In this document: in pieces, positions 32,775-43,984 of the stretch
Layout of the letters: every line of letters starts with the position of its first letter
Numbering within the stretch: the stretch's first letter is position 1
DNA from: Yarrowia lipolytica
Lineage: Eukaryota; Ascomycota; Dipodascomycetes; Dipodascales
DNA length: 64,000 nt
Reading direction: 5' to 3'
Assembly (NCBI RefSeq): GCF_001761485.1
Contig: NC_090775.1
Location: 2,487,001-2,551,000 of the forward strand
The notes under the pieces: model-generated
What the model saw: only the letters and a program-made list of their open reading frames with translations
Told to the model about the DNA's origin: nothing
The model's database searches: none
Program-made: the position numbers and the translations under genes

Positions 32775-34259
32775 CTAGTATACAGACTTGTTCTCCCCCG
32801 GATAAGAGTCTTCGTTTTGGTCAGCAGGTCGCTCAACAGAAGGAGCAGGGAAGTAGACAGAGTCTGAAACATCCACGTAGTTGGTGCTCTGAGCCTCATA
32901 CTTGGGCAACTCCTCCTCGGGGGTGTCCCTGGAGTTCCAGGGCGTGTAGTTCCTGGTCGCCAGCTGCACAGGAACAAACATTTGAATCTTTTGACGATCC
33001 ACGGTGATATGGACCTCGAGACGGTACTGTCGAGATACTAATGCAGAGTAGAAGGAGGGGATGAACTTGGGTTTTCGAGGAATGGAAACAGGTACCCTAA
33101 CAACCATTTCGAACCCACCATCAGCACAGGGGACCCACTCTTCCTTCAGCTCCTTGCATCCCAGCAAATCGTTCTGAGTCGTAAGCTTGAGAATACCGGG
33201 AGAACTGGAGTTGTTTGTGCACGCACTGAACTGCTTCCTCTGCTCCTCAATGACTTCGAGGTTGGGAACAAAACTCATGCCCTTTGAGGCTCGGAAAGTG
33301 TCGGAGTGGATTCGGGTAGTGATGAGCTTGACCTCCGGCACATGAGTGACACCAGCCTCAGGCTTGTACTCCAGCTTGATTTCGACAGGGGATGTGTTGT
33401 CCATGTAAGGGCCGTTATTGGAGATGGCGTACAGGCCTTGGTCAATCTCGGTTTGCGGGATTTTGAGAACCACAGAGGGCGGGACGTGGGCAGCAATGCT
33501 TCCAATCTTTTTACTACTCATCAGACTCTTCTTTTTAAGGTCGCAGGAAGAGGAGATGGCACTCTGGTGATGCTGGAGTTCCACAACGGGATAGGAAGGG
33601 ATGACACGAACAGGCATGATTCTCTGGTGGTTCTTTCGAGCCCCTTCATCCCAAATGTTGACCTTGATCTCGTAGATGATAGTGGCCACCTTGCCGGGCA
33701 CATCTAACGCTGGCTCTTCCCAGGACAGCGACGATCCCAGCGACGGAGGCAGTCTTCTGTTGAGAGAAAGACCTGTGAGTCGCTGAGCCACCTCGGGCAA
33801 CTCGTGGGGTACAAAGAGCGAAAAGTCCAGGGCGTATTTGTGGCCAGGTTTCAAGGTATCTCCTTCCTGGATGCGTTCGTAGCCTCTCTGGGCGGCATTG
33901 AGGGTTTCGTCGGTGGTAATTCGTTGCTTCAGAAAGTTCCATGAGGCTTTTGTGTCGTCCATAGTGGCCTTGAAGGACGAGGTTTGAATGCCGCAAAAGT
34001 GGATGGAGAGTCGGTCCACTTTGATGTCTCTGTCGGGGGTGAAGAAGATTGATCCGCAGATTTCGTCTCCAATGTCAAAAGTTCCTCTGCAGCGCGGGTC
34101 TCTGATGATTTCAATAGTTTTGGACACAGTGGGCTGCTTGAGCTCCTGTCGTGGCAAGGGTGTGGCGGACGCCACATTGTAGTACGAGTTGCACGACGTA
34201 TCGGTGGTGTCCGACGAATGTGAGAAGAAGGACTCGGTCGAGCTGCGCATGGTGGTCAT
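32775..34259 (-). CDS. Arrestin-like (alpha-arrestin family) protein
   Basis: The 494-residue protein has an arrestin-like layout: an N-terminal beta-sandwich (FDIGDEICGSIFFTPDRDIKVDRLSIHFCGIQTS; later LKPGHKYALDFSLFVPHELPE and KVATIIYEIKVNIWDEGARK) and a C-terminal half with VEIKLEYKPEAGVTHVPEVKLITTRIHSDTFR. Fungal alpha-arrestins link the Rsp5 ubiquitin ligase to membrane transporters for endocytosis. A PPxY motif is not seen; LPKY near residue 455 could be a variant PY motif, so adaptor function is uncertain. The frame extends five codons upstream to a TTG only; the ATG at 34259 (CAACAATGACC) was taken, and a second ATG three codons on (34250) is possible. It belongs to a poorly characterised fungal group of arrestin-like proteins. 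Confidence 0.8.
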   Translation of the reverse strand: MTTMRSSTESFFSHSSDTTDTSCNSYYNVASATPLPRQELKQPTVSKTIEIIRDPRCRGTFDIGDEICGSIFFTPDRDIKVDRLSIHFCGIQTSSFKATMDDTKASWNFLKQRITTDETLNAAQRGYERIQEGDTLKPGHKYALDFSLFVPHELPEVAQRLTGLSLNRRLPPSLGSSLSWEEPALDVPGKVATIIYEIKVNIWDEGARKNHQRIMPVRVIPSYPVVELQHHQSAISSSCDLKKKSLMSSKKIGSIAAHVPPSVVLKIPQTEIDQGLYAISNNGPYMDNTSPVEIKLEYKPEAGVTHVPEVKLITTRIHSDTFRASKGMSFVPNLEVIEEQRKQFSACTNNSSSPGILKLTTQNDLLGCKELKEEWVPCADGGFEMVVRVPVSIPRKPKFIPSFYSALVSRQYRLEVHITVDRQKIQMFVPVQLATRNYTPWNSRDTPEEELPKYEAQSTNYVDVSDSVYFPAPSVERPADQNEDSYPGENKSVY

Positions 34260-34327
34260 TGTTGTGTATCTCAATGTCGAGGTTGGATATATATGTTGTA
34301 CCAGTGGTCAACAACGGGATTCACTGA

Positions 34328-34334
34328 TATATAT
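34328..34334 (-). promoter_or_regulatory. TATA-like element of the arrestin-like gene
   Basis: GATATATATC lies about 70 bases upstream of the chosen ATG; a second TATATAT at about 34288-34294 is only 30 bases away and is less suitable. Confidence 0.45.
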
Positions 34335-37300
34335 CGAAACGTGCTTGTGAGTGCAGGGCTAGAGTGAGAGGGGTTAGCTCTGCGCCAGTGTATTAGATGT
34401 CAGGGCAGGCGAGTATTCGCGTGTTAGCAGCGTACGCCAGACTAAGAGAGTGCTCTCAATTCGCTAGCCAAGAAAGTGGTGGTGGTCTTGTGACTTGCAA
34501 TTTCCAAGGTCAGGCTGAGGTGTTGATATGCGTCTACGGGCGATATTTTATTTGCTTCATGCGGGCACACCAGCCCGTTGGGATCGATAGCCGACGCCTC
34601 CAAAGACAGCAGACCTGGGAGTGGCTAGTGACTCATCCTCCGCGTGGTTACAAGGCCCGCTTAACTTTTTGTATTTTGTATTTCTAGGGCATCGCCAAAA
34701 GACACACCCACATAAAGAGCCAAACTTAGGACTTTAGAGTTATCGAGATGAGGGGTGCAGGTCTTGCTTTAATAAGGCATATTCTGGAGGGCGCAGCGAT
34801 ATAGGGGCCGGTATCGGGGAGGGAGGAGGAGGGAGCTGTGGAGGGGGTTACACACACAATTCCCGGTTGAAAAGCCATCAAGAAGGCCTACAGACCTTCC
34901 TCTTCAACAAGACTCCTTTGTCAACCCCCTCCCTTTGTCTCTTTCACGAGATTCACTAAAAAATTGCTACCAGTAGCGCCAATCGTGTTTGCTCCGGGGA
35001 CGGACACCGCAATTGAACCTTGTCATGTGGGTAAAAAAGAAAACTCAACTGGATGCGTACAATAAAGAAACAAGTGCATTCTCAGGAAGCGTGATTGGTC
35101 CCTTGGGCCGTCTGGCGAATGTTCCAGACACTTGGCCGCTGTCAAGCATATCTTCCTCAGCCGTTTCCAACGGCATGACAGCCCCGTCGCTCTCCGATCG
35201 CTTGCTTCATTGTCCTATAGTGCTCGTACAAGTACAAGTACATACTGTACTTTTATTCGGTTTCATGTTCTGTCTTACACATCATCATCTTTAACTGTAT
35301 TGTGACGACGCTGTATCGACCACCATTCTGATGTTTGGGTACAACTGGATCCTCTGTTATAGATGCGCCTTGTCAGTAAAACGCCGTGCTACGGCTGCAT
35401 TGGTATCGATATACGCACCGTACCGTACAGACGGCGATGTTTCAGGGTCACAGCTGCTGTAGGGTATCTACAATGTGTGCCGTCTCTTGAAGAAGATGCT
35501 CGCTCTGAGGGACGCCATCCAGAACAACCACCTCTTACTCGGACCATGCCAGAGTTTGAGTGCTCCCACTGAATCAAACTGTGGAACGTGAATAACTCAG
35601 CGGCGCTAAATGTGTGGGGTGATCACAACTGGACTACAACTAGTCACAGAAGTGCAACAGCAGCTAAAGCACCGCTCGAAGCAATGGCTGGTGGATGTGG
35701 GGAGGTGGCGAACAGTCTATATCGACTTTTAGACAGAACCAGGTGGTCGAGCAACAAACCACCAGACCTCGGAATCCCAGGCCCGTCAAATATAATTTAG
35801 TATTCAGTTGGTCCACGTCTGACATGCTCAACTCAACCTTCTACCGAGGCCGTTAACCCTTGCGACTCAGACTCAGATTAAACAGGGTCCGAGTGTAATA
35901 CAGCTCCGAGTCCCGATGAGAGAATTATCCAGAGCGCGCAGCGTGTTCCATGGGGATGAATTCCGACCAATTCCGACAGCAAACACGGACTCAAGTTAGT
36001 AGTGGCTATCATCTGACGGAATGTAGCTGCCTGTGTATATACTGGTACTACTTTTTAGCCCCTTTTGCAACACTTCCGACGGAACTACCACCGTTATAGA
36101 CGGTGCAACAAGACTCCTGCCCCCACTCCATTATCTCCGCTCCGCTAGATTGTCCATTTAACCGCACAGCTGACGGGCATAACTGAGCATCGACAACGTG
36201 GATCATCTGCTAGACCGAGTAACGCGAGAGAAATGGTAAATTTAGGAGCTGAAGGAGGTCAGGAGACGTATTCAAGCAACCATCGGGTAAACATTGAGTA
36301 AATATTTGGCTAAAAAATGTCCCATGTTCCAGCGTTGTATCTACCAGTACACTGTACTTGTACATGACTCATGGTAAAGCTGTCACAACCTGACAAATCA
36401 AGCAGACTGCTCATCCCCATGTGGGAGCATCCATCCTTGCATACTGGCCACTTCTTTGTCAACAGCTATTTCGGTTTAATATGGGGTTCAGAATCGATTG
36501 CCGGCATATGACTGACGAGTTATGTGTAGAATGCCAGTCACATTGGTTGTGCATGGTGTATGGGGGAATGAACAACAGATACAGAATCGTTCCGGTACTT
36601 GAATAGACCATCCTTCTGTATGAGACCACGAGTGTCAGTACATACAGTAGCTAATGCAACAGAATATGTGCAGAATATACCTTAGCTTCCTTCCCATACA
36701 CCTTCTCGGTCAACTACTTGCACTCGTACTCGTACTCGTGCAGTAGTAGCTCAAGCTGTGATATAGCCAGCGAACTACGGCTGTTAGTTCGAATATCGTA
36801 GAGCGCAGAATGACTCTCAAAACAGCACAATCTACAGTACAGCCCCGAGCCACTTGCATGTATTTGCTCGTGGTCATACACACATCATGCCACTTCCCCT
36901 CAGATGCATGAGTGTACCTTCCACTACAATACTTGTAGCACAAGAACCATATGTCACCAGAGCATACACGGAGATGGAGTGTCGGAGAGATGGACGTCTT
37001 TATTCATCAAATCTGAAGTACAGGTACTTTTATTGACACTTCAAGAATCAAAAGTTTAGGAGCTTGAAAGGCTCCCATTTACTCTTCAGCGTGTCCCTCC
37101 AACATATCCAGCTCATTATACAATGAAAGGGAGCGTAGTAAGGGACAAGGGTTTCCTCCTTCGTTGTATGCACACAAGCTGTAGTGGATTTGGTATCTCG
37201 TTAAACCGCCACCGTCCTTACATGAGTGCGAACAGTATCATTTCTCTTACCAAGAGATGGCCAAGAGAGGACACTTTATACGCTCGACTTTTGGAGCTAT

Positions 37301-38130
37301 TTGAGAACAGCGCGAGGTATCCATCAAACATGATCTCTTCGTCAGTAACATTGTACAGTTACACAGCATTGAGAGAGTAAGGCCCAGCAATCAGTGTTGC
37401 TACAAAACGCCAGGGAAGATGAAGAGACACTTCAGACTTTTGAGCATCATGGCACAAGAGTACTCGTAGTACAGTACCAGTTAGGTCGAAAGCCTGAAAA
37501 TAGCTACATTACTGATATATCAATGCACTCGAAAAAGCGGTTGCAGGTTCCTTTCGTCCATTTTGGGTCCCATATACTCTCCGTGAACTACAGTATGTAC
37601 GATGTACTCGAGGACTGGTCCATCGAACCTACAGATACCGCGATGGTACGATACAGTTCTTTTATTGGTAGATATAGATGACATTTGGAACCCGGTGTGC
37701 TTATACAGCAGTTCTACAACTCCTACAACGGAGCCGACAGCTCCACAGAGTCTCTGACCTCGCTCTACACAACTAATGCTCTAACACAGGCCCGAAGGTA
37801 TATCAGAGAAGCCGCGGTTCAAGGTAACAGGGAGCATATCACCGGGATTACCGGGGAAATCTGAAGACCAAAGAGACCAGAGATACACAACAGTCAGGAG
37901 GCATGTTAGTTCCACTCCATACAAACTACTGTACATACGTGCACCTACAGTACATTCAAACCTGAGAAAGATCATGAGATATCTGTAAGTGCACAACTTC
38001 ATTCAAGTCCAGTACTCTTACCAAGATATATCATCACCGTCGTATTAGACACTTTCCAAGTCATGCTCTCCTCCACACCTACTGTACGATACGAGGCTCT
38101 GTCTGGTCATGTGACCTTAGTTAAATTGCA

Positions 38131-38138
38131 TATATATA
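38131..38138 (+). promoter_or_regulatory. TATA box of the eIF3a gene, with CATGTGACC nearby
   Basis: TATATATA lies about 330 bases upstream of the eIF3a ATG, with TCATGTGACC (a CACGTG-like box) near 38107-38116. If it is the true TATA element, the leader is long or contains an intron; a CTAACTAAC stretch near 38185 is noted but has no AG directly after it. Confidence 0.4.
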
Positions 38139-38464
38139 CATACAGCACACACATCTTCTTTCCTCGTCTCCCAACTACAAAACTCTAACTAACTAAACAC
38201 CACTGTAAAAAAATTAGGAGCTAATGGTAGGTAGTGGATCTGATGATGACGTGATAATGCGAGGAGAAATGGGACAGCTTTATAGAATTCTACTTCCAAA
38301 AACTGAATACAAGCACCACGCCCTGTCGCAGCCCTCTACTTCTGCCCCTCGTCACAACCACAATCCCTTCTTTTTGCCTAACCCTCAAAGTTACCCTACC
38401 TGCAAGTCTCACACGTCTGCTGAAAAATTTCTAGTTACACCTACCAAGCAACCACACCACCAAT

Positions 38465-41332
38465 ATGGCTCCCCATCAGAACGTCCGTCCCGAGACGGTC
38501 TTGAAGCGAACCGACGAGCTTATTGCCGTGGGCCAGCAGGATGCTGCTCTGGAGCTTCTCCACGAGACTGTGTCTGCCCGAAAGGCCCGAACCACTTCTG
38601 TGGCTACTCTGGAGCCCATCGTGGCTCGATTTGTGCAACTTTCCGTTGACCTGCGCAAGGGCAAAATCATTAAGGATGGTCTTCACCAGTACAAGAAGAT
38701 CGTGCAGTCCACCAACGTGAACGCCATTGAGCCTGTTATCAAGCAGTTTCTGTCTCTGGCCGAGCAGCGAGTTACTGATGCTCAGGCCCAGGCTGACAAG
38801 ATTGCCGACGAGGAGGAGGCTGACGATCTGGAGGCCGAGGAGACGCCTGAAGACCTGCTTCTGGCCACGGTGTCCTCCGAGGACACCAAGGACCGAACTG
38901 ACCGACGGGTCGTAACCCCCTGGCTCAAATTCCTGTGGGAGGCCTACCGAAGCGTGCTGGACGTTCTGCGAAACAACAGCAAGCTGGAGGTCATCTACCA
39001 GCAGGTGGTCGAGCAGGCCTTCAACTTCTGTCTGAAGTTTTCTAGAAAGACCGAGTTCCGACGACTCTGTGAGCTTCTGCGATCCCATCTGCAGACCACT
39101 GCCCAGAAAGGCCCCAACGCTCCCCCCGTGACCGCAACTTCTGTCGATCTGTCTGATGCTGACACTCTGCAGCGGTACCTTGACACCCGGTTCTCACAGC
39201 TCAACGTGGCCGTCAAGCTGGAGTTGTGGCAGGAGGCCTTCCGATCCGTCGAGGATGTGCACACCCTGCTGACAGTTTCCAAGCGACCCGCCAAGCCCCT
39301 GATGATGGGTAACTACTACGAGAACCTGGCCCGAATCTTCCTGGTCGCCGGAAACTACCTCTTCCACGCTGCGGCCTGGAACAAGCTCTTCCACCTGCTG
39401 TCCCAGTCTCCCCGAGGTGCCATCCCCGTGTCCGAGTACCAGCGAGTCGCCTCTTTTGTGCTTCTGTCTGCCCTCGCCATCCCCCACAACTCCAGCGCCG
39501 AGGATCGATACCGAAACACCCGGCTCACTGGTCTGCTCAACCTGCAGCGAACCCCCACTCGAGACGCTCTTCTCAAGTCTGCGCTGTCCCGAAACATTCT
39601 GGCTCACGTCAAGCCTGAGATCAAGGCTCTGTACAAGACTCTGGAGGTCGACTTTCACCCTCTGTCTATTCGAGCCAAGCTGACCCCCGTGGTTGGCGCT
39701 ATCGCTGAGGCCCCCGAGTTCAAGCCCTACTTTGCCCCTCTTTACCAGGTCATTCTCACCCGGCTCTTCCAGCAGCTGTCGCAGGTCTACGAGTCCGTCA
39801 AGCTTGACTTTGTCATCCAGTTGGCTACTTTCCCTGCCCCTTTCTCTGCTACCCCTCTGGAGATTGAGCAGTTCATTGTCCGAGCCTGTGCTCAGGGCGA
39901 GCTGGCCATTAAGATTGACCACGACCAGCGATCCGTGCTGTTCGAGGAGGTCCGAGCCGCCACAGGCTCTGCTTCTCTGCAGGACACTCCCATTGAAATT
40001 GTTCGAACCCAGCTCTCTCGGCTTGGTCGAACTCTCTCTGTTGCTGACCCTCTCAACTCCGCCGAGGCTCGAGAGCAGCAGTACGTGGCTGCTCTCACTA
40101 CTGCTCAGGACAATGCTGAGCGAGAGCACGCCGAGACTCTGGCTCGACGAGCTGAAATTGAGGCCCGAAAGGCCCAGGCTGAAGCCGAGCGAGCTCAGCG
40201 AGAGGAAGAGGAGGCTCGAAAGCGAGCTCAGCGACTTCTGGACGAGGAGCTCGCCGAGAAGGAGCGTCTGGCTGCCGAGCAGCACGCCCGAGAGCTCGAG
40301 CGGATCCGAAAGGAGCAGGACGCCATCCGAGAGGAGGAGAAGAAGAAGCTGGCCGAGGAGATCAACGCGAAGGGTATCATCACTATCGATCTCGACAAGC
40401 TCGAGGGTCTGGACACCAACGCTCTGCGAAAGATGCAGGTGGACCAGCTGGCCAAGGAGACCAAGGAACTTGGAGACCGACTCCGAGTCACTGCTCGGCG
40501 AATCGACCACACTGAGCGAGCCTACCGAATGGAGGAGATCAAGCTGGTGGAGGACGACTTTGTCAAGCAGAAGCAGCGAGACCGAGAGATCTACGATACT
40601 CGAATCAAGCTCATCAAGGACACCGCCAAGGCCGAGCACGACGCCAAGGTCGAGCTGGCCAAGCGTCTGCAGCGAGCCGTTCCCTTCTACAAGTCTTTCC
40701 GAGACGATATCCGTGTCAAGCGAGAGGCTGAGTTTACTCGTCTTCGAGAGGAGGCCGTCAAGAATCTCGCCGAGGCTAAGGCTGCTCGAATCGAGGAGGT
40801 CAAGGCCAAGCGAATCGCTGACGCCAAACGAGCTGAGGAAGAGGCCAAGGCTGCCGCTGAGGCAGAGGCCAAGGCTGCTGCTGAGGCGGAAGCCAAGGCC
40901 AAGGCCGAGCAGGAGATGCGAGAGAAGCTGCTGGCAGAGAAGAAGGCCCGAGAGGAGGCCAACGCACGAGCCGACGCCGCCTACGAGAAGCAGCGACAGA
41001 AGGAGGCCGAGTTGGAGGCCAAGCTGGAAGCCAAGCGAGCCGGCTTCTCCGGAGCTGGTCGACAGGCCCCTCCCAGCGGTGGCTACGTTCCTCCTTCGCG
41101 ACGAGAGGGTGGATACGTCCCCCCCAGCCGACGAGGAGATGCTGGAGCCGCTCCTGGAGCTGGCTCTGGAGGTTACACTCCTCCTAGCCGACGAGAAGGT
41201 GGCGGAGGCGGATATGTTCCCCCCAGCCGACGAGAAGGTGGCGGAGGAGGCTACGTTCCTCCTTCTCGACGTGAGGGTGGATCTGGCGCTGGATCTGGAG
41301 GCCGATATATTCCTCCTTCCCAGCGAAACTAA
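38465..41332 (+). CDS. TIF32: Translation initiation factor eIF3 subunit a
   Basis: The 955-residue protein is eIF3a (yeast Tif32/Rpg1, 964 residues), the scaffold of the eIF3 complex that joins mRNA to the 40S subunit. The N-terminus MAPHQNVRPETVLKRTDELIAVGQQDAALELLHETVSARK and the helical first 330 residues match the family, followed by the PCI domain (about 330-510, with LKPYFAPLYQVILTRLFQQLSQVYESVKLD-like helices). Residues about 540-870 are a long charged coiled coil of R/E/A/K, the spectrin-like region. The final 75 residues carry repeated GGYVPPSRREGG units ending RYIPPSQRN. Codon bias is very strong, as expected for a highly expressed gene; this produces long meaningless frames on the other strand and in other phases. 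The start context is CCAATATGGC. Confidence 0.97.
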   Translation: MAPHQNVRPETVLKRTDELIAVGQQDAALELLHETVSARKARTTSVATLEPIVARFVQLSVDLRKGKIIKDGLHQYKKIVQSTNVNAIEPVIKQFLSLAEQRVTDAQAQADKIADEEEADDLEAEETPEDLLLATVSSEDTKDRTDRRVVTPWLKFLWEAYRSVLDVLRNNSKLEVIYQQVVEQAFNFCLKFSRKTEFRRLCELLRSHLQTTAQKGPNAPPVTATSVDLSDADTLQRYLDTRFSQLNVAVKLELWQEAFRSVEDVHTLLTVSKRPAKPLMMGNYYENLARIFLVAGNYLFHAAAWNKLFHLLSQSPRGAIPVSEYQRVASFVLLSALAIPHNSSAEDRYRNTRLTGLLNLQRTPTRDALLKSALSRNILAHVKPEIKALYKTLEVDFHPLSIRAKLTPVVGAIAEAPEFKPYFAPLYQVILTRLFQQLSQVYESVKLDFVIQLATFPAPFSATPLEIEQFIVRACAQGELAIKIDHDQRSVLFEEVRAATGSASLQDTPIEIVRTQLSRLGRTLSVADPLNSAEAREQQYVAALTTAQDNAEREHAETLARRAEIEARKAQAEAERAQREEEEARKRAQRLLDEELAEKERLAAEQHARELERIRKEQDAIREEEKKKLAEEINAKGIITIDLDKLEGLDTNALRKMQVDQLAKETKELGDRLRVTARRIDHTERAYRMEEIKLVEDDFVKQKQRDREIYDTRIKLIKDTAKAEHDAKVELAKRLQRAVPFYKSFRDDIRVKREAEFTRLREEAVKNLAEAKAARIEEVKAKRIADAKRAEEEAKAAAEAEAKAAAEAEAKAKAEQEMREKLLAEKKAREEANARADAAYEKQRQKEAELEAKLEAKRAGFSGAGRQAPPSGGYVPPSRREGGYVPPSRRGDAGAAPGAGSGGYTPPSRREGGGGGYVPPSRREGGGGGYVPPSRREGGSGAGSGGRYIPPSQRN
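41098..41332 (+). repeat. YVPPSRREGG tandem repeats at the eIF3a C-terminus
   Basis: Six imperfect units of (G)Y(V/T/I)PPS(R/Q)R are encoded, spaced by Gly-rich linkers. The spacing between units varies. Confidence 0.75.
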
Positions 41333-43984
41333 AATTAAAGGTGATTGGTATAGATTAACAACTGATTTGTTGAGATACGAACAAGTAGAACAAGTAGAAC
41401 AAGTGGCGTTTGTGAAAGTACTGTATGAGTACACATACTTGTAACGGTACATACTGTACTACTGTAGTAGAGTAGAGTGGGAGCTGTGCTCCAGATAGAT
41501 TGCAAATGCAATCAGAAGGTGGGTTAAACAACCATACAAGTAAACTTTCATTGAGATGCTTGGTACACATGAGAGGGGCGAGGCATGTTGAATACGAAAG
41601 CAAGCTCGACAGAGTGGGCTATCTTATCTGAATCAAATGGAACGATCGAGAGGTGACATGTCCTATATTACTACAGTACAAGTAGAGAGTACTTGTAGTT
41701 GGATATGATTATGGCACTGTGTTATAAAAACGCCACTCTCGGGGACAGCAACCTTCAGAGGCTTGCTTTTGGGCGTTGAGAATGGACTTTCACGGACATT
41801 GTCTGCAGCGCCAAGTGGCTCCGTTTTCTTATCTTGCAGTTGATTGCACGAGGGTTTAAACCACGGCACGCAAAGTTCAGCCGCCTGCTTGACTTGACGA
41901 GAGGTAACCTGGTGAAAGGCGCTTGTAGAAAGCGGCTGAAACTGCCCACCCGAGCCGTCCAACCGAGCCACTACTTTGGCTGAAAACGAAATTGACTCGC
42001 AGTGCGACGTAAAAACTGGAGTATGGTGCTGAAACAGAACTCATCCACAACCAAAACGATCACAATTGCTCGCCTACTTGTACTGGTACGTTCCCTATCT
42101 TTTTCCTCTCGTAATGTGACCGTTTTGGGATTTAGTTTACACCAAGGCCAAAAGTTTGATAAGGAATGAGAGCGAATCTCAAAGGTGACGTAGATGTTGG
42201 AGCCTCGAAGCCGTGGTCCCTGCAACCCTCTACTTGATTTGCAAAACTTTTTCTGTTTCTAATACGTAAAAAGTTTGGAATGTCTCCTTATTTCAAATCT
42301 TGTGTGCTCGCCGACGAACAAGTCGTCTTTGGATCAATAATGGATGTGACACTGTCTAGTTTTTCCGCCCCGGCTCACTAGTGCTCCGTCTGTTAGTATT
42401 CATAATCCGGGTCATCATACGCTATAATACACTAGTTGAGTTTTTTCATCCGCTATTATAGCTCCTCAGACGGGAACTAGTCGGGAGCGGAACGTTCTTC
42501 ATGTCCCCGGAAACGAAAACTTTGGACATGGTAGAATTACAGTGGGTGGCGCTACATTCTAAGGAGGGGAGGTAATAGTAAACAGACTGGGTGTGATATG
42601 TCCGTCTGGTTTTCGGACTAGCCTCTGCGTCATCTCTCATGGCGCAAAGTGCTACTTGTAGTGTAATGCAGAGGGCTTTTTCGGCGGAGTTCACGTATTC
42701 ACGTACAGTTGTATTCACCGCAGCCAAAAACGGGCTAGTCAAACAGCCTTTAACAACGGCTAAGCTCAAAAGTCCTCGAAGGATGGGTGCAGTCATTGCA
42801 GCCCCTGTGTGCAGAAGACGGCTTCTACTCGGGGAGAAGAGAGGTGTAGAGTGGTGTAGATCGTGCCGTGCCAGTCAGCTTGATGACAATGATAATGACC
42901 TTCTACCCCACAGGCGGGATTCCGTGTCTGTCTAAAGCCTACCGTGAAGCGGCTAACAAGGCCGCAGAGGCTAATATCGAGTGTCTTTTGGGCTATGGTG
43001 AAAAACTAATCCCTGGGCTGCTGTTTGCGACGAACGGCACCTCACGTGAGTTTACACATGATGCTGTCTCATGTGTCGGGATAAGCGCCCCGATGCCGAT
43101 GGGGGGAAAGCTCTTTGTGAGTAAAGCTTGTAATGCATGGGCCCGGTGCCGTTCAGTACGCATCGAAACGCCCGTAGGTTCATAGCTCCGCGGTTTCGAC
43201 AAGGCTGGCTTCACTTTAGGCGATAGTTTAACTGGCTCGAAGTCTGAGCTTGCAGCCCTGGCGTAGGTGGAGTGCATGGCTGAGAGAGAAATATACACCT
43301 TGTCTGCGCTTGTGATACGTAAAAAATGTATGACCTTATCAGTCGTGTGGAGAGGAGGGTGGGTAGTTGTGCAAGACCCGGATTGGGCGACATTCATTCT
43401 TTTTGACCTCGATTCCTTAGCCCAACGGCTGCTGTGGTTCATCTGACAAATGGCTTGGCAGGGTCCGCGTTAATCCGCTTCGGCCAGCACTGTGCAGGAC
43501 ATTTTTCTTGTGTCTGGAATCATTTTCATTGTTTGGTGGTGGAGCATGAACTCTATCAAAAACGATGGTTTGGTATCAGAGTTGCGTTACACTGATTGGC
43601 TTACCCTCGAGGTATGGGGATAGAGAATGATACAGCCCTACGAGATGGCGACAAGATATCAGCATGTTTATTTACATGGGGACCACTTCAACAAACGGCA
43701 CAAGACCAGATTCGCGTTCGCAATCCTCAATTACAATCTCTTGGCGCTTCGCAAAACGTCAGCCAAGTGGCATGGCACTGCAATCTGACTCATTGACAAG
43801 ACAGACGCGCTCGCTTTTTTGAAGTCTATCAGACATCCCACCAGGCACGGCACCATCGGAAGTAGAGTTTGATGGACTCACGCGAGAGACTCCGCGATAA
43901 TGGACAGATATATATGGTAATGGGGTTCTCTTGGGCTGGTTTAGTAGAGCTCTCTCTAATACTTCTCTCTCTCACTCACACACT
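41333..43984. other. Spacer between eIF3a and the oligopeptide transporter
   Basis: Near 41388-41410 a nine-base unit AACAAGTAG is repeated almost three times just past the eIF3a stop. Further spacer words lie near 41434-41460 and 41680-41700. A frame at 42883-43185 (about 100 codons, MTMIMTFYPTGGIPCLSKAYREAANKAAEANIE) is the most protein-like open frame, but its codon use does not match neighbouring genes; it is not annotated as a gene. The last 120 bases are the transporter promoter. Confidence 0.5.
43908..43914 (+). promoter_or_regulatory. TATA box of the oligopeptide transporter gene
   Basis: AGATATATATGG lies about 75 bases before the ATG at 43985. A start at the in-frame ATG 43931 would put the TATA element only about 20 bases away, which favours 43985. 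Confidence 0.55.

Larger units (their letters stand above)
34260..38464. other. Gene-poor stretch of 4.2 kb between divergent genes
   Basis: Lies between the arrestin-like gene (leftward) and eIF3a (rightward). No gene could be supported: short frames on all strands lack codon bias, and no RNA gene was recognised. The stretch is rich in spacer words (35222-35250, 36350, 36718-36740, 36930, 37590). The last 350 bases, C- and CA-rich, are the eIF3a promoter and leader. Confidence 0.5.

Noticed and set aside
39194-41452. 752-codon minus-strand frame and 583-codon plus frame over eIF3a
   Set aside because: They are shadows created by the strong codon bias of eIF3a; their composition (Ser/Leu/Arg runs) has no domain character.
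42883-43185. 100-codon frame MTMIMTFYPTGGIPCLSKAYREAANK
   Set aside because: Protein-like at first sight, but uses rare codons unlike neighbours, has no promoter sign and no recognised family.
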